This document shows, in pieces, positions 24,844 to 35,308 of a DNA stretch of 64,000 nt; the stretch's first letter is position 1, and every line of letters begins with the position of its first letter. The DNA lies in the NCBI GenBank assembly GCA_020845755.1, contig JADLFE010000011.1:1-64000 (forward strand), read 5' to 3'. This DNA is from Phycisphaerales bacterium. GTDB taxonomy: Bacteria > Planctomycetota > Phycisphaerae > Phycisphaerales > UBA1924. The translations under genes were made by a program, and so were the position numbers. A model generated the notes under the pieces. The model saw only the letters and a list, made by a program, of their open reading frames with translations, was not told the DNA's origin and did not search any database.

Positions 24844-25578
24844 ATGGGTGAGCACTTGGCACTCGAAGTAAGCGGACTGACCAAGGTGTACGGGCGCGGG
24901 CACACCGAGGTGGTCGCGATGCGCGACGCGTCCATGCGCGTCCGCCGCGGCGAGACCGTCGCCCTGCTCGGCCCCAGCGGCGCGGGCAAGTCCACGTTCC
25001 TGCTCTGCGTCGGGCTCATCAACCCGCCCACGCGCGGAACGGTCGCGATCGGCGGATGGCCCATGCAGGACGGGCCTCGCTCCCTCGGCGACCTGCGCCG
25101 CTTCCGCCGTGAGCACATCGGCCTTGTCTTTCAGAAGTCCAACCTCATCCCGTTCCTGAACGCCGTTGAAAACGTGCAGGTCGTGGGAGAGCTGGTCGGC
25201 AGGCCCCCCTCAGTGGCGCGCCGCCGCGCGATGGAGTTGCTGCACGCCCTGGGCGTCGGCCCACGCGCGCTCAACATGCCCACGCAACTCTCCGGCGGCG
25301 AGCAGCAGCGCGTCACCGTCGCCCGCGCCCTGGCGAACCAGCCTAGCCTCATCCTCGCCGACGAACCCACCGCGGCCCTCGATAGCAAGCGGGGGCGGCA
25401 GGTGATGGCGCTCTTTCGAGACGTTGCCCACGAGCACGGGACGGGTGTCATCGTGGTCACCCACGATCACCGGGCGCTCGATGTGTTCGACACGGTGTAC
25501 GAGATGGAGGATGGGGTGCTTCGACTCGCAACGCGCGCGGTGATCGACGCGGCGGTCGGACAAGTTCGGGCACGCTAG
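24844..25578 (+). CDS. ABC transporter ATPase, MacB/LolD-like
   Basis: A 244-aa nucleotide-binding protein with Walker A GPSGAGKST, Q-loop LVFQKSNLIPFLNA, signature LSGGEQQRVTVARAL, Walker B LILADEPTAALD and H-loop VVTHDHR. It is the motor of the adaptor/permease pair encoded just upstream in the same direction. Substrate is unknown; macrolides, lipoproteins or siderophores are family possibilities. Confidence 0.9.
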   Translation: MGEHLALEVSGLTKVYGRGHTEVVAMRDASMRVRRGETVALLGPSGAGKSTFLLCVGLINPPTRGTVAIGGWPMQDGPRSLGDLRRFRREHIGLVFQKSNLIPFLNAVENVQVVGELVGRPPSVARRRAMELLHALGVGPRALNMPTQLSGGEQQRVTVARALANQPSLILADEPTAALDSKRGRQVMALFRDVAHEHGTGVIVVTHDHRALDVFDTVYEMEDGVLRLATRAVIDAAVGQVRAR

Positions 25579-25695
25579 TCGTCCGTGGCCACCGCATCCG
25601 ATCCGGATGGAGCCGGTGGCGCGGAGACACGCCCCGCGAGCGGACCCGGTGCCGGAGTGGGCGGCGGCCCTCTCTGGCATCAGCGGACAGACCGC

Positions 25696-26139
25696 CTATA
25701 GAGGATGCGGAGCGCTCCAACGCTCTTGCGATTCCGCACATACTTTTCGCGCGCTCGTGAAGTCGGCCCCCGCGAGCGTCGATACGACGGGGAGTGCCCA
25801 CCGCGTGCCGATCGACGGCTCGGGTAGCGGCGTGCCCTCACGGGTAAACACGCGCACAACCTGATCGCCAAAGGGGAGCCACGGCTGGAGGGTGACGCCG
25901 ACGTAGTTCCCGGTGGCAGCCCCCAGTGCGAACGCAAGGCCGTACGCGGGTTCCGTCCGGATGTGCGCGATGACCGCAGACACGACGAAGACCCTAATGG
26001 TCATCTCCAGTAGCCCGAAGAGCCACGCCAGGCCCCGATGCCCGCTGACGACCGCCACGGTCCGCATCGTCCCCAGCGACACATCCCCGATGCGGGCGAA
26101 TATGGTGATGACGCAGCCGAGGATGATGTCCCAAGCCAT
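25696..26139 (-). CDS. UPF0316/DUF2179-type membrane protein, 147 aa
   Basis: The N-terminal half has three hydrophobic segments with the family pattern ARIGDVSLGTMRTVAVVSGHRGLAWLFGLLEMTIRVFVVS, as in UPF0316 (YebE-like) proteins. The family usually continues into a soluble domain of 80-100 residues, but here the frame ends at about 147 aa with a Ser/Arg-rich tail. The C-terminus may therefore be shortened or frameshifted. The function is unknown. It lies downstream of the stress genes on the same strand. Confidence 0.65.
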   Translation of the reverse strand: MAWDIILGCVITIFARIGDVSLGTMRTVAVVSGHRGLAWLFGLLEMTIRVFVVSAVIAHIRTEPAYGLAFALGAATGNYVGVTLQPWLPFGDQVVRVFTREGTPLPEPSIGTRWALPVVSTLAGADFTSARKVCAESQERWSAPHPL

Positions 26140-26187
26140 GACTGTGAATCACTCCGTTCACCGAGTCGTCGGCGCGCGTGCGGGGTG

Positions 26188-27102
26188 TCAAGCCGCGAGA
26201 TCGGGTTTGACGGCAAGGATGGAGCACGGCGCCCCGCGCACCACACGCTCGGCCGTCGAGCCGAAGATCATGTCTCGGATGTTCCACCGATCGCGCGTCC
26301 CCAGGATCGCCAAGTCGCAGCCCTGTTCCTTGACGAATCGAACGATCGCGTGGCCGTACCCACCGCCGCGCCATTCGGACTCAAGGCAATGAAACGCCGC
26401 CCTCAGCGCGTTGAGCTCGTGCGAGAAGGGTGCGCAGAACTCTCGCACGCGGTCCAAAACGCCTAGGTTGAACTGCGCCTTGAAATCGGGCATGTGCGCC
26501 TTGACGCCCGACGGCGGCCCAAGCCCGTACCAGGGGTCGTCGTACACATGCAAGACGTGCAGGGCGGCGCCGTCCTGCGCGGCGACCCTGATCGCCTGCT
26601 GCAACGCAAGTTTGGAGGTTTCGGTGAAATCGAGGCAGGCCACCACGCTCTTGAACGGACCGGCGTGGTTCTCTCGGACCACCAACACGTTCATTCTTGC
26701 TCGCTGCATGCACGACGTGGCGGTGGGACCGATGCCCTTGTGCGCATCGAGCACGCTGTGCGATCCGAGCACGAGCAGGTCCGCGCCCGCGCGGGCGGCA
26801 GATTGGAGAATGAGCTCGCTGGGATTGCCCACCTCAATGTCGCACTTCACATCCGTGCGCGTTGGCGCGGCCGCCGCGAACACAGTCCACGCGGTCGTCG
26901 CATCCGCGACAAAGTCCGCCTGTGTGGGCAGCGGGAACGGGAACAGAGGGTGCGGCGCCGGCACGAAGGACGGGAGTGCCACGGCGTGCACGGCACGCAA
27001 CGATGCCCGGTTGCAGTCCGCGAAACGCGCCGCCACTCTGAATGCCGCGACGGAACAGGGCGAGAAGTCCACGGCGACGAGGATCGATTTGAGGTTGCTC
27101 AT
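26188..27102 (-). CDS. Universal stress protein, tandem UspA domains
   Basis: A 304-aa protein with two Usp folds. The first starts SILVAVDFSPCSVAAFRVAARFA and has LLVLGSHSVLDAHKGIGPTA. The second starts SVVACLDFTETSKLALQQAIRVA and ends with LAILGTRDRWNIRDMIFGSTAERVV. The GxxG-9-G(S/T) ATP-binding pattern is partly visible in both. It probably aids survival under starvation or redox stress. A GGAG box precedes the start at 27102. It is part of a minus-strand group with HPF and Rnk-like genes. Confidence 0.85.
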   Translation of the reverse strand: MSNLKSILVAVDFSPCSVAAFRVAARFADCNRASLRAVHAVALPSFVPAPHPLFPFPLPTQADFVADATTAWTVFAAAAPTRTDVKCDIEVGNPSELILQSAARAGADLLVLGSHSVLDAHKGIGPTATSCMQRARMNVLVVRENHAGPFKSVVACLDFTETSKLALQQAIRVAAQDGAALHVLHVYDDPWYGLGPPSGVKAHMPDFKAQFNLGVLDRVREFCAPFSHELNALRAAFHCLESEWRGGGYGHAIVRFVKEQGCDLAILGTRDRWNIRDMIFGSTAERVVRGAPCSILAVKPDLAA

Positions 27103-27153
27103 CTGATTCGCTCCAAGGTCAGGCCTACACAGCGGATGCACGGACTCGGCGGC

Positions 27154-27555
27154 TTACGCGCCTTTCGCTTGGGATCGCCGGGGACCCACATCCCCCGTCC
27201 GGTCCTGCCGAAATCGCCGACGTGCCCGTGTATCGATGCGCTCGACGGCCCTGCGGATGGCCACATCGAGCTTCCGAGCGGCCGCGTCGATAGCGGCGTA
27301 GAGATCGTCGGCGCGGGCTTTGACCGCAACGGGTTCGCGGCCGTTGACGCGGGCTTCCATCACGCAGCGGGCATCGTTGTCGCCGTGCTTGGTCCCGTTG
27401 ACATCCTCGAAGTGGACCTCGATGGCTGTCATCTTGGCTCCGTACCGCCGGAACACGCCGACGAGCTTGCGGCGAACCCACGCCTCGATCGCGGCGCTGG
27501 TCTGGAGGTTGCCGGGCTTGATGTGGATGGGCAGGTCGGGAGCTTTCGGGGGCAT
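27154..27555 (-). CDS. Ribosome hibernation promoting factor (HPF/RaiA family), short form
   Basis: A 133-aa protein with the HPF/RaiA beta-alpha-beta-beta-beta-alpha fold: ALINTSAAIEAWV-like start (LQTSAAIEAWVRRKLVGVFRRYG), IEVHFEDVNGTKHGDN, CVMEARVNGREPVAVKARADDLYAAIDAAARKLDVAIRR. It lacks the long-form C-terminal dimerisation domain. It binds the 30S decoding site and stabilises idle ribosomes. It is adjacent to a universal stress protein and Rnk-like genes, so the group looks like a dormancy module. Confidence 0.8.
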   Translation of the reverse strand: MPPKAPDLPIHIKPGNLQTSAAIEAWVRRKLVGVFRRYGAKMTAIEVHFEDVNGTKHGDNDARCVMEARVNGREPVAVKARADDLYAAIDAAARKLDVAIRRAVERIDTRARRRFRQDRTGDVGPRRSQAKGA

Positions 27556-27585
27556 ATCGTGCCTCCTGGTGGGAATGATCTGGGT

Positions 27586-27975
27586 TCACCGATCGAAGTG
27601 ATGCTCACGCTCGGGTTGGTACTCGATCCGCTCGACGGTCACGCGCCGAGACACACGGCCGCCCGCGCACTCGACGCTGGCGCCTTCGCGAGCGCCCAGC
27701 AGCGCCGCCCCGAGCGGCGAGAGAACGGACAGCCCGCCAGACTCAGAATCCGGGTAGGTTAGTTCGTACGCTTCGGGTTCTTCGTCGCAGGGGTGGCGCA
27801 CCAGCACCCGCGAGTTCATCGTCACCACATCGGGCGGCACCCGGCGCGGCGCGACCTTCCGGGCTTGGTCGAGGAACGCGCGGAGACGCAGCACTGCCGC
27901 GTCGACATACCCGCCCGTGAGCAGCGGCTGAAGCCGGGCGAAGTCCAGGGAGTTGATGATCGGTTGCGCGGTCAT
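27586..27975 (-). CDS. Rnk/GreA-C-terminal-domain protein, copy 1
   Basis: A 129-aa protein. The C-terminal half (YELTYPDSESGGLSVLSPLGAALLGAREGASVE) is the GreA/GreB C-terminal FKBP-like domain as in Rnk. The N-terminal half is a short helical hairpin with VPPDVVTMNSRVLVR before the domain. Such proteins bind RNA polymerase at the secondary channel region and alter transcription under stress. The chosen start (27975) gives a usual Rnk length. A second copy lies directly upstream. Confidence 0.75.
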   Translation of the reverse strand: MTAQPIINSLDFARLQPLLTGGYVDAAVLRLRAFLDQARKVAPRRVPPDVVTMNSRVLVRHPCDEEPEAYELTYPDSESGGLSVLSPLGAALLGAREGASVECAGGRVSRRVTVERIEYQPEREHHFDR

Positions 27976-28047
27976 GAAGCACTCCTTGCGTGCGCGGCAC
28001 GCGAAAGAAGATGTGGGATCAAGGTCGGAACACACCATCGCGAATCG

Positions 28048-28470
28048 CTACAGGTGCAAGTCGCCGGCGGCCTCCGGCTGGTAGAGCACGCTCAGGATGT
28101 CGCACGAGCGTTCCGCGCCGCCCGGCACCCGGAACCTGACGCTCTGCCCGACGCGGCACCCCAGGATCGCCGCGCCCAAGGGTGCGAGCACCGAGATGCG
28201 GTCGTCCTCCGGGTCGGCGTTCTCGGGGAACACCAGCGACATGATCCACGTCCGCCGCCCGTCCCGCAGGCGGATGCGCGAGTTCATCGTGACCACATCG
28301 GGCGGCACCTCGTCCGGCCCAACGACGACCGCGCGGTTCAACTCCGCTGCGAGCGTCACCAGATAGGGCCGATCCCGGTCGTCGCCGCCCGCGCTGGCGT
28401 TGGATGACGCGATCAGGGCGCGCAATCGCTCCATATCCTGGTATGTGACGTGAATGGTTCGATCGTTCAT
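28048..28470 (-). CDS. Rnk/GreA-C-terminal-domain protein, copy 2
   Basis: A 140-aa paralogue of the gene at 27586. VPPDVVTMNSRIRLR and SVLAPLGAAILGCRVGQSVRFRVP line up with the first copy, and the rest is diverged. It is likely an RNA-polymerase-binding factor of the Rnk type. Two tandem copies on the same strand with HPF and a universal stress protein suggest regulated shut-down of transcription and translation. The start at 28470 is chosen because the longer frame adds a non-conserved leader. Confidence 0.75.
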   Translation of the reverse strand: MNDRTIHVTYQDMERLRALIASSNASAGGDDRDRPYLVTLAAELNRAVVVGPDEVPPDVVTMNSRIRLRDGRRTWIMSLVFPENADPEDDRISVLAPLGAAILGCRVGQSVRFRVPGGAERSCDILSVLYQPEAAGDLHL

Positions 28471-28521
28471 GGTGTTCTCCAGCGGCATGGGGCTACTACT
28501 CCGGTCCACTCCCATCACGCT

Positions 28522-29868
28522 TTACGGGAAGATGCCGCGCTCGGCGTACACCTGCTCGATCCGCCGCAGCGCCACGGCGTACGCGGCCGTGCGCCAGTCG
28601 AGCGACTTTTCGTCCACCATCCCCTTCACGCGGGCGTACGCGCGCTCGAGGATCTCCCGCAGCCGCTCGTCCACCTCCGCGGCGTTCCACGCCGCGCCGC
28701 CGCGGTTCTGGAGCCACTCGAAGTACGACACGATCACGCCGCCCGCGTTGCACAGCACATCCGGCAGCACGTCGATGCCGCGCTCGCGAAGGATGGCGTC
28801 GCCCTCGGGCGTCGTCGGACCGTTGGCGCCCTCGGCGACCAGCCGCACGCTCAGCTTCCGCGCCGACTGCCCCGTCACCTGGTTCTCCAGCGCGGCGGGG
28901 ATGAACACATCCGCCGGCACGCCGAAGAACGCGTCGATCGTGATCGGCATCGCACCGGGGAAGCCCGCGACGCCGCCCTTCTTCTTGACGTGCTCGGCGA
29001 GCGCATCGGCGTCCAGCCCCGCGGCGGTGGGGGCCTTGATCGCCCCGGTCACATCCTGCGCGGCCATCAGCTTCGCGCCCTTGTCCTTCAGGATGCGGGC
29101 CGCCCACGAGCCGACCTTGCCGAACCCCTGCACCGTGTACGAGAGGTCGGAGAGTTTGCAGTTGTGATCCACCGCCCACATCCCGATGAGATCGACCACG
29201 CCCTGCCCGGTGGCTTTCTCGCGCCCCACCGAGCCGCCCGCGCTCACCGGCTTGCCGGTGACCACCGCGAGCGCGCGGTAGCGCTCCTGCGGGGGCAGCG
29301 TGGCGGCGTAGGTGTCCACGATCCACGCCATCGTGCGGGCATCGGTGTTGACATCAGGCGCGGGCACGTCGTACCCCGGGCCGATGTTCGCGCCCAACGC
29401 GTACACGAACCGCCGCGTCATCCGCTCGACCTCGCGCCGGCTGAGCGTGGCGGGATCGACCTGCACGCCGCCCTTGCCGCCGCCGAACGGGATGTCTACC
29501 AAAGCGCACTTGATCGTCATCCACGCCGCGAGGGCGCGCACCTCGTCGAGGCTCACGTCCGGGTGGTACCGGATGCCGCCCTTGAACGGCCCGAGCACGT
29601 TGTTGTGCTGCACGCGGTAGCCGGAGAACATCTCGACGCGCCCATCGTCCATCTTCACCGGGAAGTTCACGGCGACTTCGCACGCGGGCGACGACAGGAT
29701 CTTGCGGACCTCCGGGGCCAGGCCCGCGGCCTCGGCGGCGCGGTCCATCTGCTCGCGCACGCGCTGGAAGAGTTTGGGGTGCTCGCCGTTGTGCGCTGGC
29801 GCGGAGTCGTTTGTGGCCGGCACGGACTGCTGGGGCTTGGACGGGGCGGCGAAGGTGGCGCTGGTCAT
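28522..29868 (-). CDS. gdhA: Glutamate dehydrogenase (Glu/Leu/Phe/Val dehydrogenase family)
   Basis: A 448-aa enzyme for reversible oxidative deamination of glutamate to 2-oxoglutarate. Substrate-binding and catalytic segments are clear: GGIRYHPDVSLDEVRALAAWMTIK, then the catalytic Lys in PFGGGKGGV, and APDVNTDARTMAW. The nucleotide-binding Rossmann motif is VQGFGKVGSWAARIL. The length is normal for hexameric small GDH. The N-terminal 25 residues are Ser/Ala/Pro-rich and not conserved. The start at 29868 follows GAAGCACCACC, a weak site. Confidence 0.9.
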   Translation of the reverse strand: MTSATFAAPSKPQQSVPATNDSAPAHNGEHPKLFQRVREQMDRAAEAAGLAPEVRKILSSPACEVAVNFPVKMDDGRVEMFSGYRVQHNNVLGPFKGGIRYHPDVSLDEVRALAAWMTIKCALVDIPFGGGKGGVQVDPATLSRREVERMTRRFVYALGANIGPGYDVPAPDVNTDARTMAWIVDTYAATLPPQERYRALAVVTGKPVSAGGSVGREKATGQGVVDLIGMWAVDHNCKLSDLSYTVQGFGKVGSWAARILKDKGAKLMAAQDVTGAIKAPTAAGLDADALAEHVKKKGGVAGFPGAMPITIDAFFGVPADVFIPAALENQVTGQSARKLSVRLVAEGANGPTTPEGDAILRERGIDVLPDVLCNAGGVIVSYFEWLQNRGGAAWNAAEVDERLREILERAYARVKGMVDEKSLDWRTAAYAVALRRIEQVYAERGIFP

Positions 29869-30106
29869 GGTGGTGCTTCTCCGGGTTGATAAGACACCGG
29901 AGACATTGCAATCCGCGTGCCAGCTCCGATCCGCGTTCAGCGCAGCGGGAACGCGGTTCGCACCTCTGTGGGCGCGAGGAGGAACGAACCGGTGGGGTGT
30001 TTCACCCCGCGCTGGACGTACGCTTCGTCGGCGGAGGGCCGCCCGCGCGAGCGCCGCTCGCACGGATCCTCCGCAACGGGCCAGGCGTCGCCTCGTGGAC
30101 ACGCGC

Positions 30107-31033
30107 ATGATCCGGTCGCTCGCACACCTCGCACACCTCGCGCTCTTCGCCGCCGTGTACGTCGCGGCGGCGGTGGTGTGCGCAGCGCAACTTTCGGGCG
30201 CGCAGGCCGCGCTCACGCCGGGTGTCCTGCTCTATGCCTGGAGCACGGCCCTGCTCGCGTACCTGCTCGACCGGGTGAAACTCCGCGATGCCTGGCTCGA
30301 TCCGGCCGACCGCGCAGCGCACCCGGCGCGGTTCGCGTTTCTCTTCGCCCACCGCCGCGCCGCCCGCCTGCTCATGGCGGGCGCGGGCGTGTTGTCGCTG
30401 GTGTCGGGGTGGATGCTCCACCCCGCAACCCCGATCCCCATCGCCGCGGCGGGGACGGTCGTGACCATCGCGGGCGTCCTGCTCTACGCGGGGCGGCCCC
30501 GCCCACTCCACGGCGGGCCGCGCGTGAAGGACCGCTTCGTCGTCAAGAACCTCTTTGTGGGCGCGGGGGTCGCGGGCTTCGCGGTGCTGGTCGTGGGGCT
30601 GGCGGCGGCGAGGCCGGGGGGCGCCGGCGGGAACGACGCGGCAACGGCCTCGGACCTGATCTCGCGCCTCCCTCGCCCGCCGCTCCTGCTCGTGCTGGTC
30701 TTCGTGTACCTCACGCTCCGCATCTACGCCGACGCGGTGCTCTGCGACATCGACGATGAAGTGTCCGACCGCGTCCACGGCACGCGCACGCTGCCGACGC
30801 GCTTCGGCGGCGACCGCGCGTGGGACATCGCCATGTGGCTGCGGCTCGCGCTCGCCGCGTCGCTCCTGTGCTGGCCGGTCGGCCCCTTCGCGGCCCGCGC
30901 GGCGTGGGCGGGTTTTTCGGCGGCGGGGACCATCGCCCTGCGCTGGTGGCGGCCCGCGAAGATCCGCGACCTGGTGGATGCCCGCTTCGGCGTGGAGGCG
31001 GCGTGCGTGTGGACCGTGACGCTGTTGGCGTGA
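30107..31033 (+). CDS. UbiA-like prenyltransferase family membrane protein
   Basis: A 308-aa protein with about eight hydrophobic helices. The second Asp-rich motif of UbiA proteins is visible (CDIDDEVSDRVHGTRTLPTRFG). The first is a weak match (YLLDRVKLRDAWLDP). The family attaches isoprenoid chains to quinone, heme or lipid precursors. The substrate is unknown here, and the weak first motif leaves open a non-enzymatic relative. It is divergent from gdhA across a 238-bp region in which I see no clear regulatory site. Confidence 0.6.
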   Translation: MIRSLAHLAHLALFAAVYVAAAVVCAAQLSGAQAALTPGVLLYAWSTALLAYLLDRVKLRDAWLDPADRAAHPARFAFLFAHRRAARLLMAGAGVLSLVSGWMLHPATPIPIAAAGTVVTIAGVLLYAGRPRPLHGGPRVKDRFVVKNLFVGAGVAGFAVLVVGLAAARPGGAGGNDAATASDLISRLPRPPLLLVLVFVYLTLRIYADAVLCDIDDEVSDRVHGTRTLPTRFGGDRAWDIAMWLRLALAASLLCWPVGPFAARAAWAGFSAAGTIALRWWRPAKIRDLVDARFGVEAACVWTVTLLA

Positions 31034-31110
31034 GCGATTTCTACCGTGGCGAGCGGCCGACAGTTCGCGGGTGGGGGACGGCGCGATGCGAGGGCGAGTG
31101 TTGGGCAGGC

Positions 31111-32489
<1,379 letters not shown>

Positions 32490-32701
32490 CGTCACATTCT
32501 CCGCTTCATACTTCGCCGGCAACGCCGCCGCGTCGTCGTGATTGTAGATATACGACTCCGAAAATCCACATATCGCCTCTGGGTACGGACGGAGCACACG
32601 CGCCTGGCGACTGAGGCTTCAACGTCGTTGTGCTCGGGGCCACGCGCCCCCGCACCGTACGGCGCGCTCGTTGACGTGCGGGCAGCTGCCGAGTGGGCCG
32701 A

Positions 32702-34123
32702 TCAGCGGGTCTCCGCGTTCGGCGTGCTGGGCTCCGCGCCGTCCCCCGCCTCGGTCGCCTTCAGTCTCTCCCGCAGCGACTTGCGGTCGATGCCCAGGAT
32801 CGCCGCGGCCCTGGTCTTGTTCCCGCCCACGCTCTCCAGCACCGCGCGGATGTGGGCCAGCTCCACTTCGCGGAGCGTGCGGTGCCCTCTGCCCGACGGT
32901 TCGCTTTGTGCGTTCATCGTCGGGGCGACGTAGCGCATCACTGTCGGCAGGTCCACCGTGTCGATCACCCCCGCATCCGCGAAGATCACCAGCCGCTGGG
33001 CGAGGTTCTGGAGTTCGCGCACGTTGCCAGGCCAGGAATAGCGCCGCAGCGCCTCGACCGCCGCCTCCGTGACCCGCGGAGCGGGCGCAGAACTCTGCTC
33101 CGCCGCGGCCGCCAGGAAGTGCCGGAGCAGCGGCACCACATCACCCTCGCGCTCGCGCAGGGGCGGCACCTCGATCGGCAGCACGTGCAGCCGGAAGAAC
33201 AGGTCCTCGCGGAACTTCCCCCCCCCTCCCCGCCCCCCTTCCTCGCGGGCAAGCCCCTCAAGGTCCTTGTTGGTCGCGGCGATCACGCGGACATCGACGG
33301 TGCGGGGCTGGTCCGATCCCACCGCCTGCACCGTCCGCTCTTGCAGCACGCGCAGGAGCTTGGCCTGCGCGATCGGTGAGAGTTCGGCGACTTCATCCAG
33401 AAACAGCGTCCCGCCGTCGGCGGCGACAAAGAAGCCCTGCCGCGCCGCGGTGGCGCCCGTGAACGATCCCTTCGCGTGCCCGAACAGTTCGCTCTCGATG
33501 AGCGTTTCCGGGATCGCGGCGCAGTTGACGGCCAGGAACGGGGCCGAGGCGCGGGGGCCGCGGTAATGGATCGCCCGCGCCACCAGTTCCTTGCCCGTGC
33601 CGCTCTCGCCGGTGATGAGCACGGGGACGCTCGCGCCCGCGGCCCGGGCGATGAGGCGGTAGACGCGCTGCATCGTGGTGGAAGCGCCGATGAGGCCGTC
33701 GGGAGCCTCGACCGGGCCGGGGGCCTCGATCTCCCGCCTTTGGCGCACCTTGTCGAGCGCGGCGGCGACGGCGTGCCGCAGTTCCTCATCGGAGAACGGC
33801 TTGGGGAGGTAATCGTCCACCCCACCCCGCATCGCGGAGACCGCGCCGCCGACGGTGGCGAACCCGGTGACCATGATGACGCCGGTGCCTCGGTGGTGGT
33901 CGCGGATGTGGCGGACGAGTTCCATGCCGTCGGCGCCGGGCATCCGCAGGTCGGTGATGGCCAAGTCGATCGGTCCCTGGTTCAGGATGGCTATCGCCGC
34001 CGCGACGTTTGCGGCCGAAGCCACCTCGTGCCCTTCGGCACGCAGGTTGCGCTCCAGCACCTCGCGCGTCGCGGGCGAATCGTCAACGATGAGGATGCGG
34101 GCGGCGTCGGTCATCACGTCCAT
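32702..34123 (-). CDS. NtrC-family sigma-54 response regulator
   Basis: A 473-aa protein with three domains. The receiver (residues 8-120) has acidic DD14-15 and phospho-acceptor Asp58 in AITDLRMPG. The AAA+ sigma-54 activation domain has Walker A GESGTGKE (172-179), GSFTGA loop and DGGTLFLDEV. The C-terminal Fis-type HTH is VGGNKTRAAAILGIDRKSL. A Gly-rich insert (EEGGRGGGGKF) sits in the AAA+ domain. It starts immediately after its partner histidine kinase (stop at 34124), so the pair is one operon. Target genes are not evident, and I found no clear -24/-12 promoter in the window. Confidence 0.9.
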   Translation of the reverse strand: MDVMTDAARILIVDDSPATREVLERNLRAEGHEVASAANVAAAIAILNQGPIDLAITDLRMPGADGMELVRHIRDHHRGTGVIMVTGFATVGGAVSAMRGGVDDYLPKPFSDEELRHAVAAALDKVRQRREIEAPGPVEAPDGLIGASTTMQRVYRLIARAAGASVPVLITGESGTGKELVARAIHYRGPRASAPFLAVNCAAIPETLIESELFGHAKGSFTGATAARQGFFVAADGGTLFLDEVAELSPIAQAKLLRVLQERTVQAVGSDQPRTVDVRVIAATNKDLEGLAREEGGRGGGGKFREDLFFRLHVLPIEVPPLREREGDVVPLLRHFLAAAAEQSSAPAPRVTEAAVEALRRYSWPGNVRELQNLAQRLVIFADAGVIDTVDLPTVMRYVAPTMNAQSEPSGRGHRTLREVELAHIRAVLESVGGNKTRAAAILGIDRKSLRERLKATEAGDGAEPSTPNAETR

Positions 34124-35308
34124 TCAGCGTATTCGAACGGATGCCGCCGCGTGGACGGGCAGCCGCACGCGGAAGACGCTCCCGCGCGCGGGCTCCGATT
34201 CCACTTCGATACTCCCGCCGTGCCCGGCGACGATGCCCTGCACGACCGCGAGCCCCAGCCCGGTCCCCTGTCCCACATCCTTCGTGGTGAAGAACGGGTC
34301 GAACACGCGGCGAAGAACCTCCGGCGTCATGCCCGAGCCGGTGTCGGCAACGCTGAGCACAACGGCACTGCCCACGACGGTGGTGCGCACCGTAATCGTG
34401 CCTGCCCCGGCGATCGCCTGCATCGCGTTGATGACCAGGTTGGTCACGACCTGGCGGACCTGCACCGGGTCGGCCGCAATATCCGGCAGCCCCGCGCCAA
34501 GATCGCGCACGAAGCGGACACCGGGGTTCTCGCACCCGGCCTCGAGCAGGAACATGGCCTCCTCAACGACCGCGTTGATCGTCGTCGGCTGCTTGGAGGC
34601 CGGTGCCTGGCGAGCGAACACCAGCAGCTTGCGGATGATCTCACGCCCGTGGAGCGCCGCATCCGCGATTCGGCCAAGATCGGTGCGGACCTGCGCCGGC
34701 ACGTCGGCGACCTTGAAAGCCAGTTGTGCGAATCCCAGCACGTTCCCGAGCGGCTCGTTGAGCTCGTGTGCGACGCCCGCGGCGAGCTGGCCGATCGTCG
34801 CAAGCCGGTCGGCATGCCGCAGCGTGGCTTCCATATCGGTGCGGTGCCGATCCGCCTCAACGCCGGCGACGAACACGCCGACCTGGCGGGCGACCGCCTC
34901 CAGTAAGGCACGCTCCTCGGCGAGGAAGTGCTCTGCAACTCTTGCCTCGGGTGGGAGAGAATCGTCCACCGGTGGATCGGAGTAGGCGAGCACCATTTCG
35001 CCGCGTTCCCGGCCCGCCACTCGAAGGGGAGCACTGATCCGGAGCGCGGCGGAGGCGAGCGGGGCCCCCGGCGAGGCGACCACGAGCCCGTCGAGGCGCA
35101 GGCTCGCCACAGCCCGATCAGGGAAGCGACACGCCGCCGGGAGGACCGAGACCACCCGCGCCAGGCACTCACGCAGCGATTCTCTTCGGTCGGCAAAGAC
35201 CGCCGCGACCTCGTAGAGGCACTTGAGCTCCTTGACCCGCTCCCCAAGTTCGGCCACCGCCGCACGCTCTTGCTCGGGGAGGCCGGATTGCTGGGAAGGA
35301 GTCTTCAT
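34124..35308 (-). CDS. Soluble GAF-type sensor histidine kinase
   Basis: A 394-aa kinase without membrane segments. Residues 20-155 (RVKELKCLYEVAAVFADRRE to LLEAVARQVGVFVAG) resemble a GAF-type sensor. The HisKA box carries His181 in GVAHELNEPLGNVLGFAQLA. HATPase boxes follow (NLVINAMQAI, DTGSGM, FFTTKDVGQGTGLGLAVV). It probably phosphorylates the sigma-54 regulator encoded directly downstream. The start at 35308 is chosen because upstream residues are not conserved-looking. Confidence 0.85.
   Translation of the reverse strand: MKTPSQQSGLPEQERAAVAELGERVKELKCLYEVAAVFADRRESLRECLARVVSVLPAACRFPDRAVASLRLDGLVVASPGAPLASAALRISAPLRVAGRERGEMVLAYSDPPVDDSLPPEARVAEHFLAEERALLEAVARQVGVFVAGVEADRHRTDMEATLRHADRLATIGQLAAGVAHELNEPLGNVLGFAQLAFKVADVPAQVRTDLGRIADAALHGREIIRKLLVFARQAPASKQPTTINAVVEEAMFLLEAGCENPGVRFVRDLGAGLPDIAADPVQVRQVVTNLVINAMQAIAGAGTITVRTTVVGSAVVLSVADTGSGMTPEVLRRVFDPFFTTKDVGQGTGLGLAVVQGIVAGHGGSIEVESEPARGSVFRVRLPVHAAASVRIR

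Noticed and set aside
28450..29889. A 479-codon + strand frame opposite glutamate dehydrogenase
   Set aside because: It is a shadow; the minus strand encodes a complete dehydrogenase with all motifs.
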